Source: Anabaena azotica FACHB-119
GTDB lineage: Bacteria > Cyanobacteriota > Cyanobacteriia > Cyanobacteriales > Nostocaceae
Assembly (NCBI RefSeq): GCF_014697625.1
Contig: NZ_JACJSG010000051.1
Location: forward strand, 1 to 54,471
Reading direction: 5' to 3'
Length of the DNA: 54,471 nt
Shown here: piece after piece, positions 32,080 through 40,979 of the stretch
Layout of the letters: each line of letters begins with the position of its first letter
How positions within the stretch are numbered: the stretch's first letter is position 1
The notes under the pieces: model-generated
Told to the model about the DNA's origin: nothing
Seen by the model: only the letters and a program-made list of their open reading frames with translations
Database searches by the model: none
Made by a program: the position numbers and the translations under genes

Positions 32080-33021
32080 CTAGGTAGTAGAATTTTCCAC
32101 TTCTTGAGTTAGAGAAGCTGGGAGGGAATTAGCGGTATTTGCAGTATTGAGTTGACCGCCGCAATTGCGTAATTCGTAGAGTTTAACGCCAATTTGATAT
32201 TCGTATTGACTTAATAACCTTCCATAAATATATCCGGCTCTACCATCGAGAAAGCCTAAGCGAATGATATAAAACAGAATAAACCTTAAAAGGGGCTTAA
32301 ATGGTAGGCGTACCCAGACTTTTTTGAGAAAGCGTTTCCTTTGTACGGCTTCACCAAATAAATTGGCTCCAATGGTAGCACTTTCATCTTGACCTGTAAT
32401 TAGGTTGTAATAAACGCGGGCTTCCCAATTGGAATAACGATTGTGTCTTTCTAGCCAGTGGTAAATATCACGGAAATCTTCATGGAGCATATCATTTTTG
32501 AGATACCCGACTTTGCCCTGCATGACGACGTGTTCATGAACTTCGTTATCGCCAGTGTTCGGCACGTCTTCGGTATTCAAGTTTTCGTAACGTCCTAATT
32601 TATGCTTAAATAATCGCAGGTTCCAATCGGGATATTTACCACCGTAGCGAATCCATTTACCCAAGAAAAATACGCGCCGATTGAGATAGTAACCTATATA
32701 TTCTTGTTGTTTGATTACTTGTGCAATTTCATCCCACAACTCATTGGGAATACGCTCATCGCAATCTACAATCAGTACCCACTCGTTGCGAAATGGTAGG
32801 TTATCTAAAGACCAATTTTTCTTTTTGGGCCAGCGTCCATTAAAGTGGAACTGTACTAGGTTGACACCGTAATTTTTGGCAATCTCAATACTTTTATCGG
32901 TGCTTTGAGAATCTACAATAAATATCTCGTCTGCTCTCTGGAGGCTATCGAGACAGGCTGGTAAATTTGCCTCTTCATTTTTGGCGGGGATGAGTACAGA
33001 AACTGGTATTTTGGATGACAT
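32080..33021 (-). CDS. Family 2 glycosyltransferase
   Basis: 313 residues. GT-A fold: VSVLIPAKNEEANLPACLDS at the start, EIFIVDSQSTDKSIEIA with the nucleotide-binding Asp, and VLIVDCDERIP carrying the DxD-like metal site. The protein resembles WaaE/KdtX-type transferases and cyanobacterial exopolysaccharide glycosyltransferases. It has the downstream motif GGKYPDWNLRLFKHKLGRYE and a C-terminal hydrophobic stretch near RFILFYIIRLGFLDGRAGYI that could touch the membrane. The sugar donor and acceptor cannot be read. It lies 27 bp downstream of the HpsE-like gene, so the two are probably co-transcribed. Confidence 0.88.
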   Translation of the reverse strand: MSSKIPVSVLIPAKNEEANLPACLDSLQRADEIFIVDSQSTDKSIEIAKNYGVNLVQFHFNGRWPKKKNWSLDNLPFRNEWVLIVDCDERIPNELWDEIAQVIKQQEYIGYYLNRRVFFLGKWIRYGGKYPDWNLRLFKHKLGRYENLNTEDVPNTGDNEVHEHVVMQGKVGYLKNDMLHEDFRDIYHWLERHNRYSNWEARVYYNLITGQDESATIGANLFGEAVQRKRFLKKVWVRLPFKPLLRFILFYIIRLGFLDGRAGYIYGRLLSQYEYQIGVKLYELRNCGGQLNTANTANSLPASLTQEVENSTT

Positions 33022-33048
33022 ATATAATTTATTTTAAGGGACTATTGA

Positions 33049-33987
33049 CTACTTACTTTTATGATTAGCTGTAAACAGCAAACCTTGAAGTACGGCGTTT
33101 AAGTAACCTATTTGACCATAGGCATATACAAGGTTATCAAAACGCTCTGCTGGATGGGAAAAATATCGCAATGATTTATACAAGCCACGCGCTAACCGTT
33201 CGCTCCCCCTTGATAATTGACCAATTCCCGCTTTGCCTGCTAGTTGTTCACGATAGCACTCGCTGATGCCTTGCCACCATCCCCGATTTAAAAACCAGGA
33301 ACGATTGAGGCGTTCTGGCGCGACGTTATGAGCAACTAAGGCTTCTGGTATGTAAGCAACTTGCCAACCTCCTTTGAGCGCTAGTTCTGTCATTTGTAGT
33401 TCCTCATTAGATAGAAGGTTTTTGCCTATGCGACCAAGATGAGGATCAAAGCCACCAATTTCTTGGAGAAAAGTGCGGCGGATGGAGTAATTCAAGCCTC
33501 TTGGTGTTAAGCCTGGTTGCTTGATGTAAATCATCTCGTTACCTAAGTCATAGGCTCCTAAGTTTCCGGCTAACCCAGATGATAGCCAAGTTGGTGGTTC
33601 GATGTCTGGAGGCCAGAGGAGGGTGACTTTACCACCTGCGATCGCCAAACGCGGGTTTTGTTGATAAGCTCCATACAATACCTGTAACCACTGCTTACTA
33701 GCGACTGCATCATCATCTAAATAAGCCAGAATTTCGGCACTAGCGATTTTTGCACCAGTATTTCGGGCTACAGATAAACCAATGGTGGGTTCAAATACAT
33801 ATTTTAAACGTGAATCACTAGCCCTTTGCTCAACAACTTCACGGGTGCGATCGCTTGAGCCGTTATCTACTACCACAACTTCAAACTCACCAGCGAAATC
33901 TTGTACTAACAGGCTATCAATCGCCGCACCTAGATAGGTATCCCGATTGTGAGTACAGATAATGGCAGAGATTTGAGTATCTGGCAT
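33049..33987 (-). CDS. Family 2 glycosyltransferase, HpsE-like
   Basis: 312 residues. Features are ISAIICTHNRDTYLGAAIDS, VVVVDNGSSDRTREVVEQ, ILAYLDDDAVASKQWLQVLY with a clear DDD metal-binding motif, and GLNYSIRRTFLQEIGGFDPH and ELQMTELALKGGWQVAYIPE (acceptor side). It resembles the glycosyltransferase called HpsE in hormogonium polysaccharide loci of filamentous cyanobacteria. That name is a family resemblance rather than a tested orthology, so no symbol is given. It is the first gene of the leftward exopolysaccharide run. Its start is 42 bp from the IS200/IS605-like remnant at 34030. Confidence 0.87.
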   Translation of the reverse strand: MPDTQISAIICTHNRDTYLGAAIDSLLVQDFAGEFEVVVVDNGSSDRTREVVEQRASDSRLKYVFEPTIGLSVARNTGAKIASAEILAYLDDDAVASKQWLQVLYGAYQQNPRLAIAGGKVTLLWPPDIEPPTWLSSGLAGNLGAYDLGNEMIYIKQPGLTPRGLNYSIRRTFLQEIGGFDPHLGRIGKNLLSNEELQMTELALKGGWQVAYIPEALVAHNVAPERLNRSWFLNRGWWQGISECYREQLAGKAGIGQLSRGSERLARGLYKSLRYFSHPAERFDNLVYAYGQIGYLNAVLQGLLFTANHKSK

Positions 33988-34590
33988 AAGTATTGATGTT
34001 GATTTTACCGAAAAACTGGGTTTAGAGCCGCCGCCCTAGAAGGGCGGCTTTTGTGGTAGTATAACTAATGGCGGTAAAGCGCACAAATAAAAGACGAAGT
34101 AGGTCAAGCGGACTGCTCCTGATCCGGAACCCTGATAGTATAAATCCGCGCATCTTGTACCGCCACTTGCTTTATGCCGGGAAACCCGTCCAACGCAGTG
34201 GCTGACAAATGTGGGAGTAAACACAGAAATTAAAAACCTTTTCAAACGCGGTCGGGCAGTCCGTGTGAGCTTGTGGACGTATCCAAACGGAGAAATTTGA
34301 ATACTAGTATTCAGATTTCTAGAGAGGACGGATGAAGCAAGAATCCTCCCTCCGGGACGCTAACGCGAACGTATCTTTAGAGCGAGGAGTGTCAATAGCC
34401 TGTAATTCGTAATTAATCTGTAATTTTTTATTTATAGCAGTCGTATCCAAGATAAGCACAATTTTAAACCGTGAATGCCAGCAATATTCATGTTCTTACT
34501 TCTTGCCTCCTGCTATAACTGCTGAGATTTAATCTATACTGACATTCACTCCCTTACCATCCGCGTTTTTGCGGAAATAGTGCTAAAATT
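33988..34590. other. Intergenic region with an IS200/IS605-like remnant
   Basis: About 600 bp. The remnant (34030-34395) fills most of it. After it comes unique AT-rich DNA and a small hairpin CCGC-GTTTTT-GCGG (about 34561-34574). An ATG-led 45-codon ORF at 34069 (MAVKRTNKRRSRSSG...) is very basic and probably not a gene. Confidence 0.6.
34030..34395 (+). mobile_element. Probable non-autonomous IS200/IS605-type element
   Basis: The left part has a strong hairpin GCCGCCCT-AGA-AGGGCGGC (34030-34048). The right end reads TGAAGCAAGAATCCTCCC (34333-34350) and closes with GAGGAGTGTCAA (34384-34395). Both fit the right ends of cyanobacterial tnpB-bearing elements, and the window's last 110 bp show the same end in the opposite orientation. 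No tnpA or tnpB is present. The right part may still encode an omega-RNA-like scaffold. A short dispersed repeat seems to be inserted in the end hairpin. Confidence 0.55.
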
Positions 34591-35385
34591 TTAAGATTGT
34601 TGAATGTGACTGTGTAAAACTACAAGGCTTTCGGCTAGTTGACTGAGGCGAGTTTCTAGATATTGCTTGCGTCCCAACAATTGACGGAGTTTTTGGTAAC
34701 GAGCGATCGCCATACTCACACTAACTAACTGATCCGGTGGACAAGGACGTGACCAAACTTTCCCGGAATTATCCAATCCACACAGATGATAACCAGCACG
34801 GTAGGCTTGATCAGTTACTCTCCCATCGTTAGCACAAATTTCTTCTACAAAATTCATCAGGCGATCTACTTCCGCATGGCGTAATGTTGCCTTACCACTG
34901 GTTTCTGGTTCGCTAGGATTAGATTCTAACCAACCATTGACAATTGGCCCTTCTAAGTAAATATCTTGGATTTGTTGTAATATATTGTGCAGTTCTTGCT
35001 GCCAGCCTGCTACTTGTTCTTGAATTTCTTGCAATACATTCATCGCCAGCGCTGGATTTGCGCCGTGACGATGATTACTGAATGTAGGTGTTTTAAATTT
35101 TGGCAGGCTTGGTGTTTTGCCTAATCCCTCTTGTGCGGGAAAAGTTTGTACAGAACTGTGGTGAGGAAAAAAATCTTGTTCCGCAGCAGGCTGATTGTGA
35201 TTGTCTATACCCAAGGCTTGTGTCTGTTCTGGGCTTTTGCTCTCACTTTCTGCCGCCTCTTTGGCTGTAACACTGATTCTAAAAGATAAGGGGCGTTTTT
35301 TGGGATTACTTACTTCTGTTGCAGCAATGTCCCTTGTACCCAAATCATGTAATGTTGCCTCAATGCGTTTTATGCCTGCTTTCAT
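34591..35385 (-). CDS. Hypothetical cyanobacterial protein
   Basis: 264 residues, not recognised. The first 110 residues are low-complexity and probably unfolded (many Ser, Pro, Gln). Residues 115-150 form an amphipathic helix likely to make a coiled coil (NVLQEIQEQVAGWQQELHNI, LQQIQDIYLE). The last 90 residues form a folded helical domain (VDRLMNFVEEICANDGRVTD, MAIARYQKLRQLLGRKQYLE). No membrane segment is seen. The product might be a DNA- or protein-binding accessory factor, but nothing specific can be claimed. The gene is flanked by mobile repeats on both sides. Confidence 0.72.
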   Translation of the reverse strand: MKAGIKRIEATLHDLGTRDIAATEVSNPKKRPLSFRISVTAKEAAESESKSPEQTQALGIDNHNQPAAEQDFFPHHSSVQTFPAQEGLGKTPSLPKFKTPTFSNHRHGANPALAMNVLQEIQEQVAGWQQELHNILQQIQDIYLEGPIVNGWLESNPSEPETSGKATLRHAEVDRLMNFVEEICANDGRVTDQAYRAGYHLCGLDNSGKVWSRPCPPDQLVSVSMAIARYQKLRQLLGRKQYLETRLSQLAESLVVLHSHIQQS

Positions 35386-35950
35386 ATATTTACCCTGAAA
35401 TCTACGTTCCCCAAAACTGTTTAATAATTCGGAATGGGGGTGTTAAGATTTTTTAGCTTGTGCCAATTTTGGCATAAATAATGCTGGTGATAATTTTATC
35501 TCTTAAAAGTTATTTATTGTCATTAAATTTTCATGGTTGGGGAGCAGGGGAGCAACCCACCCCTAACCCCCTTTCAAGGGCAGGTTTTTTACACTTCGAC
35601 CCAAAAACACTGATTTTAGGGTGTAAGGGTATAAGGGTGTAGGGGTGTAGGGGTAGATGAAAGTCTGATAATTTCCTGAATCTTATAGTCCTCACTGATT
35701 ACTTTATGAAAAACCTGCCCTTAAGAGCCCCTAACCCCTCCCAGGAGGGGAAAGGAGCAGGGGAGCAGAGGAGCAGAGGAGCAACCCACCCCTAGCCCCT
35801 CCCAGGAGGGGAACCCAGCAGGGGAGCAGGGGAGCAGGGGAGAAAATATTCATCATCACTGACAACTGATAACTGATAACTGATAACTGATAACTGACAA
35901 CTGATAACTGTCAACTGTCAAACAAAGCGCAATCAATTGAGGAACCGGCT
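35386..35950. other. Repeat-filled intergenic region upstream of cobU
   Basis: It contains the second 157-bp MITE (35571-35727), CCCCTAACCCC and GGGGAGCAG runs (35540-35850), and CTGATAA/CTGTCAA heptamers (35868-35920). No cobalamin riboswitch was recognised. Confidence 0.7.
35571..35727. mobile_element. 157-bp MITE, copy 2, with 11-bp target duplication
   Basis: Identical to 3895-4051 except for two substitutions. It is flanked by the exact 11-bp direct repeats CCCCTAACCCC (35560-35570 and 35728-35738). Confidence 0.9.
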
Positions 35951-36505
35951 TTGGGAAAAACGATTTTAATTACGGGGCCTGCCAGATCAGGGAAAAGTGA
36001 ATGGGCGGAAACTTTAGCAATACAATCAGGGAAAACTGTTATTTACGTCGCTACAGCAACTACTATCCCTGATGATGCCGAATGGCAAGAACGCATTCAA
36101 CAACATCAAAATCGCCGTCCTCAAGATTGGGTAACTTTAGAAGTACCAACTACATTATCCGCAACTCTGGCAGATACCAAGCCAAGCAGTTGTGTTTTAG
36201 TAGATTCTTTGGGAACTTGGGTGGCTAATCTTTTAGAAGAGGATGAGGTGAGTTGGGCGAATACTGTGGCAGAATTTTTAGTTACAGTCCAGCTAGTTGC
36301 TGCTGATATGCTGTTTGTTGCGGAAGAAACAGGTTGGGGTGTAGTTCCAGCATATCCTTTAGGACGCACATTTCGCGATCGCCTGGGTTCTCTAGTCCGG
36401 CAATTAGGGGCGATTTGTGAAACTGTCTATTTAGTTACTGGTGGTTATGCCCTCAATCTCAGCACAATTGGCACAAAATTACCAGACTCAGCAAATTACG
36501 AATAG
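35951..36505 (+). CDS. cobU: Adenosylcobinamide kinase/guanylyltransferase (CobU)
   Basis: 184 residues, the usual size. This bifunctional enzyme phosphorylates adenosylcobinamide and then transfers GMP to it in the nucleotide-loop assembly of cobalamin (or pseudocobalamin in cyanobacteria). The Walker A loop GPARSGKS is at residues 9-16, the guanylylated His is probably H52 in QQHQNRRPQDW, and VDSLGTWVANLL and FVAEETGWGVVPAYPLGRTF match the family. The start is TTG at 35951, with GAGGA eight bases upstream. The gene is single; other cob genes are not in this window. Confidence 0.94.
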   Translation: MGKTILITGPARSGKSEWAETLAIQSGKTVIYVATATTIPDDAEWQERIQQHQNRRPQDWVTLEVPTTLSATLADTKPSSCVLVDSLGTWVANLLEEDEVSWANTVAEFLVTVQLVAADMLFVAEETGWGVVPAYPLGRTFRDRLGSLVRQLGAICETVYLVTGGYALNLSTIGTKLPDSANYE

Positions 36506-36635
36506 TTAAGCACTAATTGAGAAATATTAAGAGAGCTTGATTATTATGCTGAGGTGCAAAGTCAGACCAATTTTTAATAGAAAATTAATCTGTTAGGTAT
36601 ACAGATTTCCTGAGTACCGATTGTAAGATCATGGT

Positions 36636-37064
36636 ATGGCAACCAAAGAAGAAGTTAAAAGATATCTAGCCTACTGGTTTCAGTTAGGTAAGAAAGTAGT
36701 GATCGGTAGTGAGGAAACACGCTTGTTGCCTCAACCTGTATTCCAAGGCGATCGCTATAGTCAAGCATTTGAAGACTGTTGGCAAAGGATTCTATCATCA
36801 TCTGGTGATTCTTATCTAGACGGCACGGAAGAAACTATTGCCGAACTGTTAACACCAGCATGGGACATGGTAGATTGCAGTCGTTGTTCTATGCCAGTAC
36901 CCCTACGAAATATGGGTATGCCTCCGGTATCATGTCCTTGTGTTAATTTACCGGGTTGGCCTAATACCGAGTTACCAGGGCCAAGATGTCCAATTAATAA
37001 CCAAGAGCAACTCATGGCTATCCGTAATCGGCTGGTGGGAAATTTGACTGCTGTTAAGCAGTAA
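36636..37064 (+). CDS. Conserved cyanobacterial hypothetical protein with Cys cluster
   Basis: 142 residues, function unknown. The N-terminal half reads YLAYWFQLGKKVVIGSEETR, then QPVFQGDRYSQAFEDCWQRI. The second half has a Cys-rich motif: C-S-R-C at about residues 90-93 and P-V-S-C-P-C at about 107-112, plus RCPIN near 125. The spacing could bind zinc or an iron-sulfur cluster. It is soluble and follows cobU by 130 bp in the same direction. Confidence 0.75.
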   Translation: MATKEEVKRYLAYWFQLGKKVVIGSEETRLLPQPVFQGDRYSQAFEDCWQRILSSSGDSYLDGTEETIAELLTPAWDMVDCSRCSMPVPLRNMGMPPVSCPCVNLPGWPNTELPGPRCPINNQEQLMAIRNRLVGNLTAVKQ

Positions 37065-37181
37065 TTAGTAATAAGCGAATTTTTTGGTGTTGACAGTTGA
37101 TAGTTAACACTACGGTATGATGGTGGGCAATGCCCACCCTACAACTACTGAGATTTTTTAGAAATCAATAGTTAACTTGCC

Positions 37182-37583
37182 TTAGCTGGCACTACCATAG
37201 GGTGATTGATAAGTGCAAGAGCGCTTACCAAACAGGGTGTAACGATGATCGCGGATTTGGGCGTAAATGCGATCGCCTACCCATTTTACACCCGGTAAAG
37301 CTCGATAAGCGTCTACGAAAATAGTCCCCAATGGCAATAAACGACCGATTTCTTCGGCTGCATCACTGCCTTGCCAACGTCGTTGCGGATCATTGGCATC
37401 GATTAAAATCATCCCTAGCTCACAACCTTGGGGTGTGATTTCCCATTGAGCGATCGCTTGCTCATCTTGCATGGGGAAGTAACGAAAAATCTTGCCTTGG
37501 TCTAAGGTTTCCAGTAATTGTACTAGAGAAACGCAGAGATTACAATTACCATCATAGATAACGTAGTAATTTATCGAACTCAT
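37182..37583 (-). CDS. DCC family thiol-disulfide oxidoreductase-like protein (DUF393)
   Basis: 133 residues. The N-terminal motif VIYDGNCNLCVSLVQLLETL contains D11-x-x-C14-x-x-C17, the DxxCxxC signature of this thioredoxin-like family. Further features are FRYFPMQDEQAI and IFVDAYRALPGV. The reaction partner is unknown. The C-terminus (RSCTYQSPYGSA) carries an extra Cys. It is a single gene, convergent with the Cys-cluster gene. The start ATG at 37583 follows a sensible AGCTTATG context without a strong ribosome site. Confidence 0.9.
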   Translation of the reverse strand: MSSINYYVIYDGNCNLCVSLVQLLETLDQGKIFRYFPMQDEQAIAQWEITPQGCELGMILIDANDPQRRWQGSDAAEEIGRLLPLGTIFVDAYRALPGVKWVGDRIYAQIRDHRYTLFGKRSCTYQSPYGSAS

Positions 37584-37868
37584 AAGCTGGTATTTGGCAG
37601 GGGAAAGGTAACGAACTCAAGAGCCTTTTCAGGTAACGATTGGGGAATTTACCTCTATTTTAATCTATCTGGCAAATGCTACATTTCTATAATTTATGCA
37701 GATATTAAGTATACAAACTATTTTAATATAGTATGTGTTCAGAAAATTTCAGTGAAATTACAAATTAGACTTACTAACTCAAGTTGTATCAGATTTAGTT
37801 TGTCAAAAAATCAACTAGGCTGTCTGAAATACTGAATATATTGTTACAGCAAAACCCAAAATTTTGGG

Positions 37869-38789
37869 ATGAGAATGATGTTGCAAGAGAAAATCGTCAC
37901 TGTTGATTTTACTCAAGAAGATGCCTGTTTAGAAATTCTCCCGCGATCGCCTCTGGTATCTAGTTATCATGAGCGATGGGAAGGTGTGCGATTAGATGTT
38001 CATCAACAACCTGCCCATGAAACTCCAGAACATAGCCCGCAGCAACACGTTGTTACCGTTAGCCTAGAACCGCAAATAGTGCAATCAGAGCGAATAATTG
38101 ATGGACGTTTGCAGCAAGAGAATATAGCTAACGGAGATGTAGCCATTATTCCTGCTTATACTTATCATATATCACGCTGGCAATCAGAGGCAAAATTTCT
38201 CGTCCTCAGTATGGAACCAGCTTTTTTTACACGTATGGCGATAGAAGCCGGAAATTTAGAGAAAATTCAAATCAAACCGCGTTATGCAGCACCAGATCCC
38301 TTGATTCAACAGATTGGATTAGCCTTGCAAACAGAACTAGAATCTAATGATCAGGCTAGTAAGATTTATGTTGAATCTCTAACGACCACGCTGTGTATCC
38401 ATTTACTTAAGTACTATTGTGTAACAAGCAACGCTAAATTTGACAATCATGAGCATAAAGGACTATCGCACTGGAAGCTCAAACAAGCAATTTCCTACAT
38501 TCATGAAAATCTCGACAAAGATTTGAGCTTAGTAGATATTTCTGCGACTGTGGGAATGAGTATGTATTATTTTTCGCGCCAATTTAAACAGTCAACTGGT
38601 TTAGCACCCCATCAGTATGTGATGAATTGCCGAATTGACCGGGCGAAAAAGCTACTAAGTCAAACAAACCAAACCATAGAGCAAATTGGCTCCCTAGTTG
38701 GCTTTCAAAGTCAGAGTCATTTCACAAATGTATTTCGTAAACTTACAGGGATTACGCCCAGAGTCTACAGGGAACAGGTGAAGATTTAA
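37869..38789 (+). CDS. AraC family transcriptional regulator
   Basis: 306 residues. The N-terminal cupin-like effector domain spans about 1-180 (SSYHERWEGVRLDVHQQPAH). The C-terminal AraC DNA-binding domain (about 207-302) has two helix-turn-helix motifs: DLSLVDISATVGMSMYYFSR followed by QFKQSTGLAPHQYVMNCRID, and QTIEQIGSLVGFQSQSHFTN followed by VFRKLTGITPRVYR. The effector is unknown. It lies 282 bp upstream of dps in the same direction and could regulate neighbouring stress genes (inference). Confidence 0.93.
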   Translation: MRMMLQEKIVTVDFTQEDACLEILPRSPLVSSYHERWEGVRLDVHQQPAHETPEHSPQQHVVTVSLEPQIVQSERIIDGRLQQENIANGDVAIIPAYTYHISRWQSEAKFLVLSMEPAFFTRMAIEAGNLEKIQIKPRYAAPDPLIQQIGLALQTELESNDQASKIYVESLTTTLCIHLLKYYCVTSNAKFDNHEHKGLSHWKLKQAISYIHENLDKDLSLVDISATVGMSMYYFSRQFKQSTGLAPHQYVMNCRIDRAKKLLSQTNQTIEQIGSLVGFQSQSHFTNVFRKLTGITPRVYREQVKI

Positions 38790-39071
38790 TTGGGGTGTGG
38801 GGTGTGGGGGAGGTGGGGGAGATGTGGGAGCAGGGGAGCAGGGGAGCAGGGGAGAAAATATTCATCATCACTGACTACTGTCAACTGATAACTGACTAAT
38901 CCCTAATTTCAACGAAAAACAGCTCTAATATAGCGCGTTAAGATATTTTTGCCATCCATCGTTGGCATTTATGTGGGAAATTTAAGCAATCTACCGTTGG
39001 AGAGTTACGCACAAGTGGCACTTAATCCTACTATCTAGAGAGTTAATTCGTACAAGCCATTAGGTAGAATC

Positions 39072-39638
39072 ATGAGTGATAATACTCTGTCATCACGTCT
39101 CTATCCCACCCGCATCGATATTCCTGCTGAAACAAGGGTGCAAATTGTTCGTATCCTCAACCAAACTTTAGCAGCTAGTTTGGACTTGAAAACTCAAGCA
39201 AAACAAGCCCACTGGAATGTTAAGGGTACTGATTTTTATCAATTGCACGAATTGTTTGACGAACTAGCTGGGGAGTTAGAAGAGTTTATTGACCTGGTTG
39301 CAGAAAGGGTAACTGCTTTGGGTGGTTACGCTGTGGGAACAGCACGCGCCGCCGCTCAAAATTCTATTCTGCCTGAGTTTCCCTTTGATATTTTGGATGG
39401 TAGGGAGTATGTAGCAGCGCTAGCAGATCGCTTTGCACCTTACGCCAAGCACTTGCGGGAAGCGATCGCCAAAACAGATGATTTAGGTGATGCTGATACC
39501 GCAGACCTTTATACTGAAATCTCTCGCACTATCGACAAGCGACTCTGGTTCCTAGACGCGCATCTACAAGCAGCCGCAGTCACAAACGGAAATGGTTCAT
39601 TTGGTAATAAAACTCAACAGCCAGCAACTGTTAGATAA
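39072..39638 (+). CDS. dps: Dps family iron-storage and DNA-protection protein
   Basis: 188 residues. Dps dodecamers oxidise ferrous iron with hydrogen peroxide and store it, protecting DNA in stress. The inter-subunit ferroxidase ligands are visible with the family spacing: H47 (AHWN), H59 (LHELF), D74 (FIDLV) and E78 (AERV). The four-helix body covers about 20-170. The C-terminal tail (TNGNGSFGNKTQQPA) is flexible. The gene follows the AraC-type regulator gene and ends in a clear terminator at 39688. A ribosome site is weak (GTAGAATC). Confidence 0.95.
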   Translation: MSDNTLSSRLYPTRIDIPAETRVQIVRILNQTLAASLDLKTQAKQAHWNVKGTDFYQLHELFDELAGELEEFIDLVAERVTALGGYAVGTARAAAQNSILPEFPFDILDGREYVAALADRFAPYAKHLREAIAKTDDLGDADTADLYTEISRTIDKRLWFLDAHLQAAAVTNGNGSFGNKTQQPATVR

Positions 39639-39989
39639 ACTTTTTTTGGGAATCTCTATTTTTGCAACTTAATAGTATCTTTTTAGTAAGTACGCCACTT
39701 TTTAGTGCGTACTTTTCATTTTATCTGGCTATACTTTACTATTTATATATGAGAAATTAATTCGTAATTAAAAAATTAATCAAGCATTTTTGAGCAATGG
39801 TAATGATTTTTTACGCTTGATTAATATCAGTCGGGCAAATTGAATGTAGGGATAACAGTAACAACCATATCATTGCTTTGACGCTGCATTGCCCAGCCTA
39901 ATAGTAGTTAATTTTAGCCAAAATTAAATTTGATTCCTATCCTTTCTTAATTACGAATTAAGAATTACCAATTAACAAGGAGTTGACTA
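39639..39989. other. Intergenic region between dps and the pirin gene
   Basis: After the dps terminator this is AT-rich DNA with a few short inverted repeats (TTAATTACGAATTAAGAATT near 39946-39965). It includes an AAGGAG ribosome site (39977-39982) for the pirin start. No gene is seen. Confidence 0.6.
39688..39716 (+). terminator. Rho-independent terminator of dps
   Basis: A stem AAGTACGCCACT with AGTGCGTACTT (one bulged base) around a T-rich loop, followed by TTCATTTT, lies 50 bp after the stop codon. Confidence 0.8.
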
Positions 39990-40706
39990 ATGTCTCAAAA
40001 TACAATTAACTATCTAATTCATGATAGAAATGCACGCGGTCGTAGCCAAACTGGTTGGCTTGATAGTTACCACACATTTTCTTTTAGCAGTTTTTACGAT
40101 CCTAACCGGATGGGATTTCGCAGTCTCCGAGTAATTAACGACGATCGCATTGCACCAGGTGCGGGATTTCCCACTCATGGACATCGTGACATGGAAATTC
40201 TCACTTATGTCCTCTCTGGTGCAGTAGAACATAAAGACAGCTTGGGTACAGGTTCTGTAATTCGTCCCGGTGATGTGCAAATTATGAGTGCTGGTACAGG
40301 AATTCAGCATAGTGAATTTAACCACTCCAGCACAGAACCACTGCATTTATTGCAAATCTGGATTTTACCCGATGAAAAAGGATTAGCGCCAAGGTATGAA
40401 CAGAAAGCTTTCACCCCAGCAGAAAAACTTGGTCAACTGCGGCTAGTTGCGGCTAAGGACGGGCGTGATGGTGCGGTGACTATTCACCAAGATGTTGATA
40501 TCTACGCCTCTGTTTTGCAACCGGGTGATGTGGTTAATTATCGCTTGAAAGGCGATCGCTATGCTTGGTTACAAATCGCCCAAGGTGTCGCCACCTTAAA
40601 TGGTGAACAATTAAGAGCAGGCGATGGTGTACAAATCAACGGTGAAGAACAACTACAAATTAGCACTGAAATCGGTACAGAATTGTTACTGTTCGACCTG
40701 GGCTAA
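39990..40706 (+). CDS. Pirin family protein
   Basis: 238 residues, bicupin fold. The N-terminal cupin carries the iron-binding set THGHRDMEILTYVLSGAVEH (H63, H65 and E70-type ligands) and HSEFNHS with the fourth ligand His. Other family motifs are DPNRMGFRSLRVINDDRIAP and LHLLQIWILPDEKGLAPRYE. Bacterial pirins such as YhhW can act as quercetin 2,3-dioxygenases, and the natural substrate is unknown. The ribosome site AAGGAG sits 7 bases before the ATG. A MITE-like repeat starts 21 bp after the stop codon. Confidence 0.93.
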   Translation: MSQNTINYLIHDRNARGRSQTGWLDSYHTFSFSSFYDPNRMGFRSLRVINDDRIAPGAGFPTHGHRDMEILTYVLSGAVEHKDSLGTGSVIRPGDVQIMSAGTGIQHSEFNHSSTEPLHLLQIWILPDEKGLAPRYEQKAFTPAEKLGQLRLVAAKDGRDGAVTIHQDVDIYASVLQPGDVVNYRLKGDRYAWLQIAQGVATLNGEQLRAGDGVQINGEEQLQISTEIGTELLLFDLG

Positions 40707-40726
40707 AAATAGGGGCATAGCAGGGG

Positions 40727-40966
40727 GGTTTCATACAATCAGAGAAAAAAACTCGTTTGTTTCAAAGCCTCTCCCCCCGTGGGGGAGCCAGTGCGTTGCG
40801 GTGAGTGCAGCCACACGTGCGGCTCTGCCGCCGGGTGGACTGCCGAACCCGGAGGGGGGTTCCCCCCGTTGTAGCAACTGGCGTGAGAGGTTTGGAGAGA
40901 GGGCAAAATCTCTGCTACAACACCAGAAATCAGAACTTATAAATTTTTCTTTTTCTGTATGAAACC
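40727..40966. mobile_element. GGTTTCATACA inverted-repeat element
   Basis: The ends GGTTTCATACA and TGTATGAAACC are exact 11-bp inverted repeats, each followed inward by A-rich DNA on its own strand. The interior is GC-rich and contains several short dispersed repeats (CTGCCGCCGGGTGGACTGCC). It is 240 bp between the convergent pirin and P450 genes. No copy elsewhere in the window and no clear target duplication. Confidence 0.65.
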
Positions 40967-40979
40967 ACACTTACACCCT

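Noticed and set aside
34036..34245. 69-codon minus-strand ORF and 45-codon plus-strand ORF in the IS-like remnant
   Set aside because: Composition is extreme, there is no family resemblance, and both lie inside the non-coding element.
35386..35950. Cobalamin riboswitch upstream of cobU
   Set aside because: The leader is made of repeats and a MITE; no B12-box-like sequence was seen.
40731..40970. 79-codon ORF in the spacer between the pirin and P450 genes
   Set aside because: Translation of the GGTTTCATACA element and short dispersed repeats.
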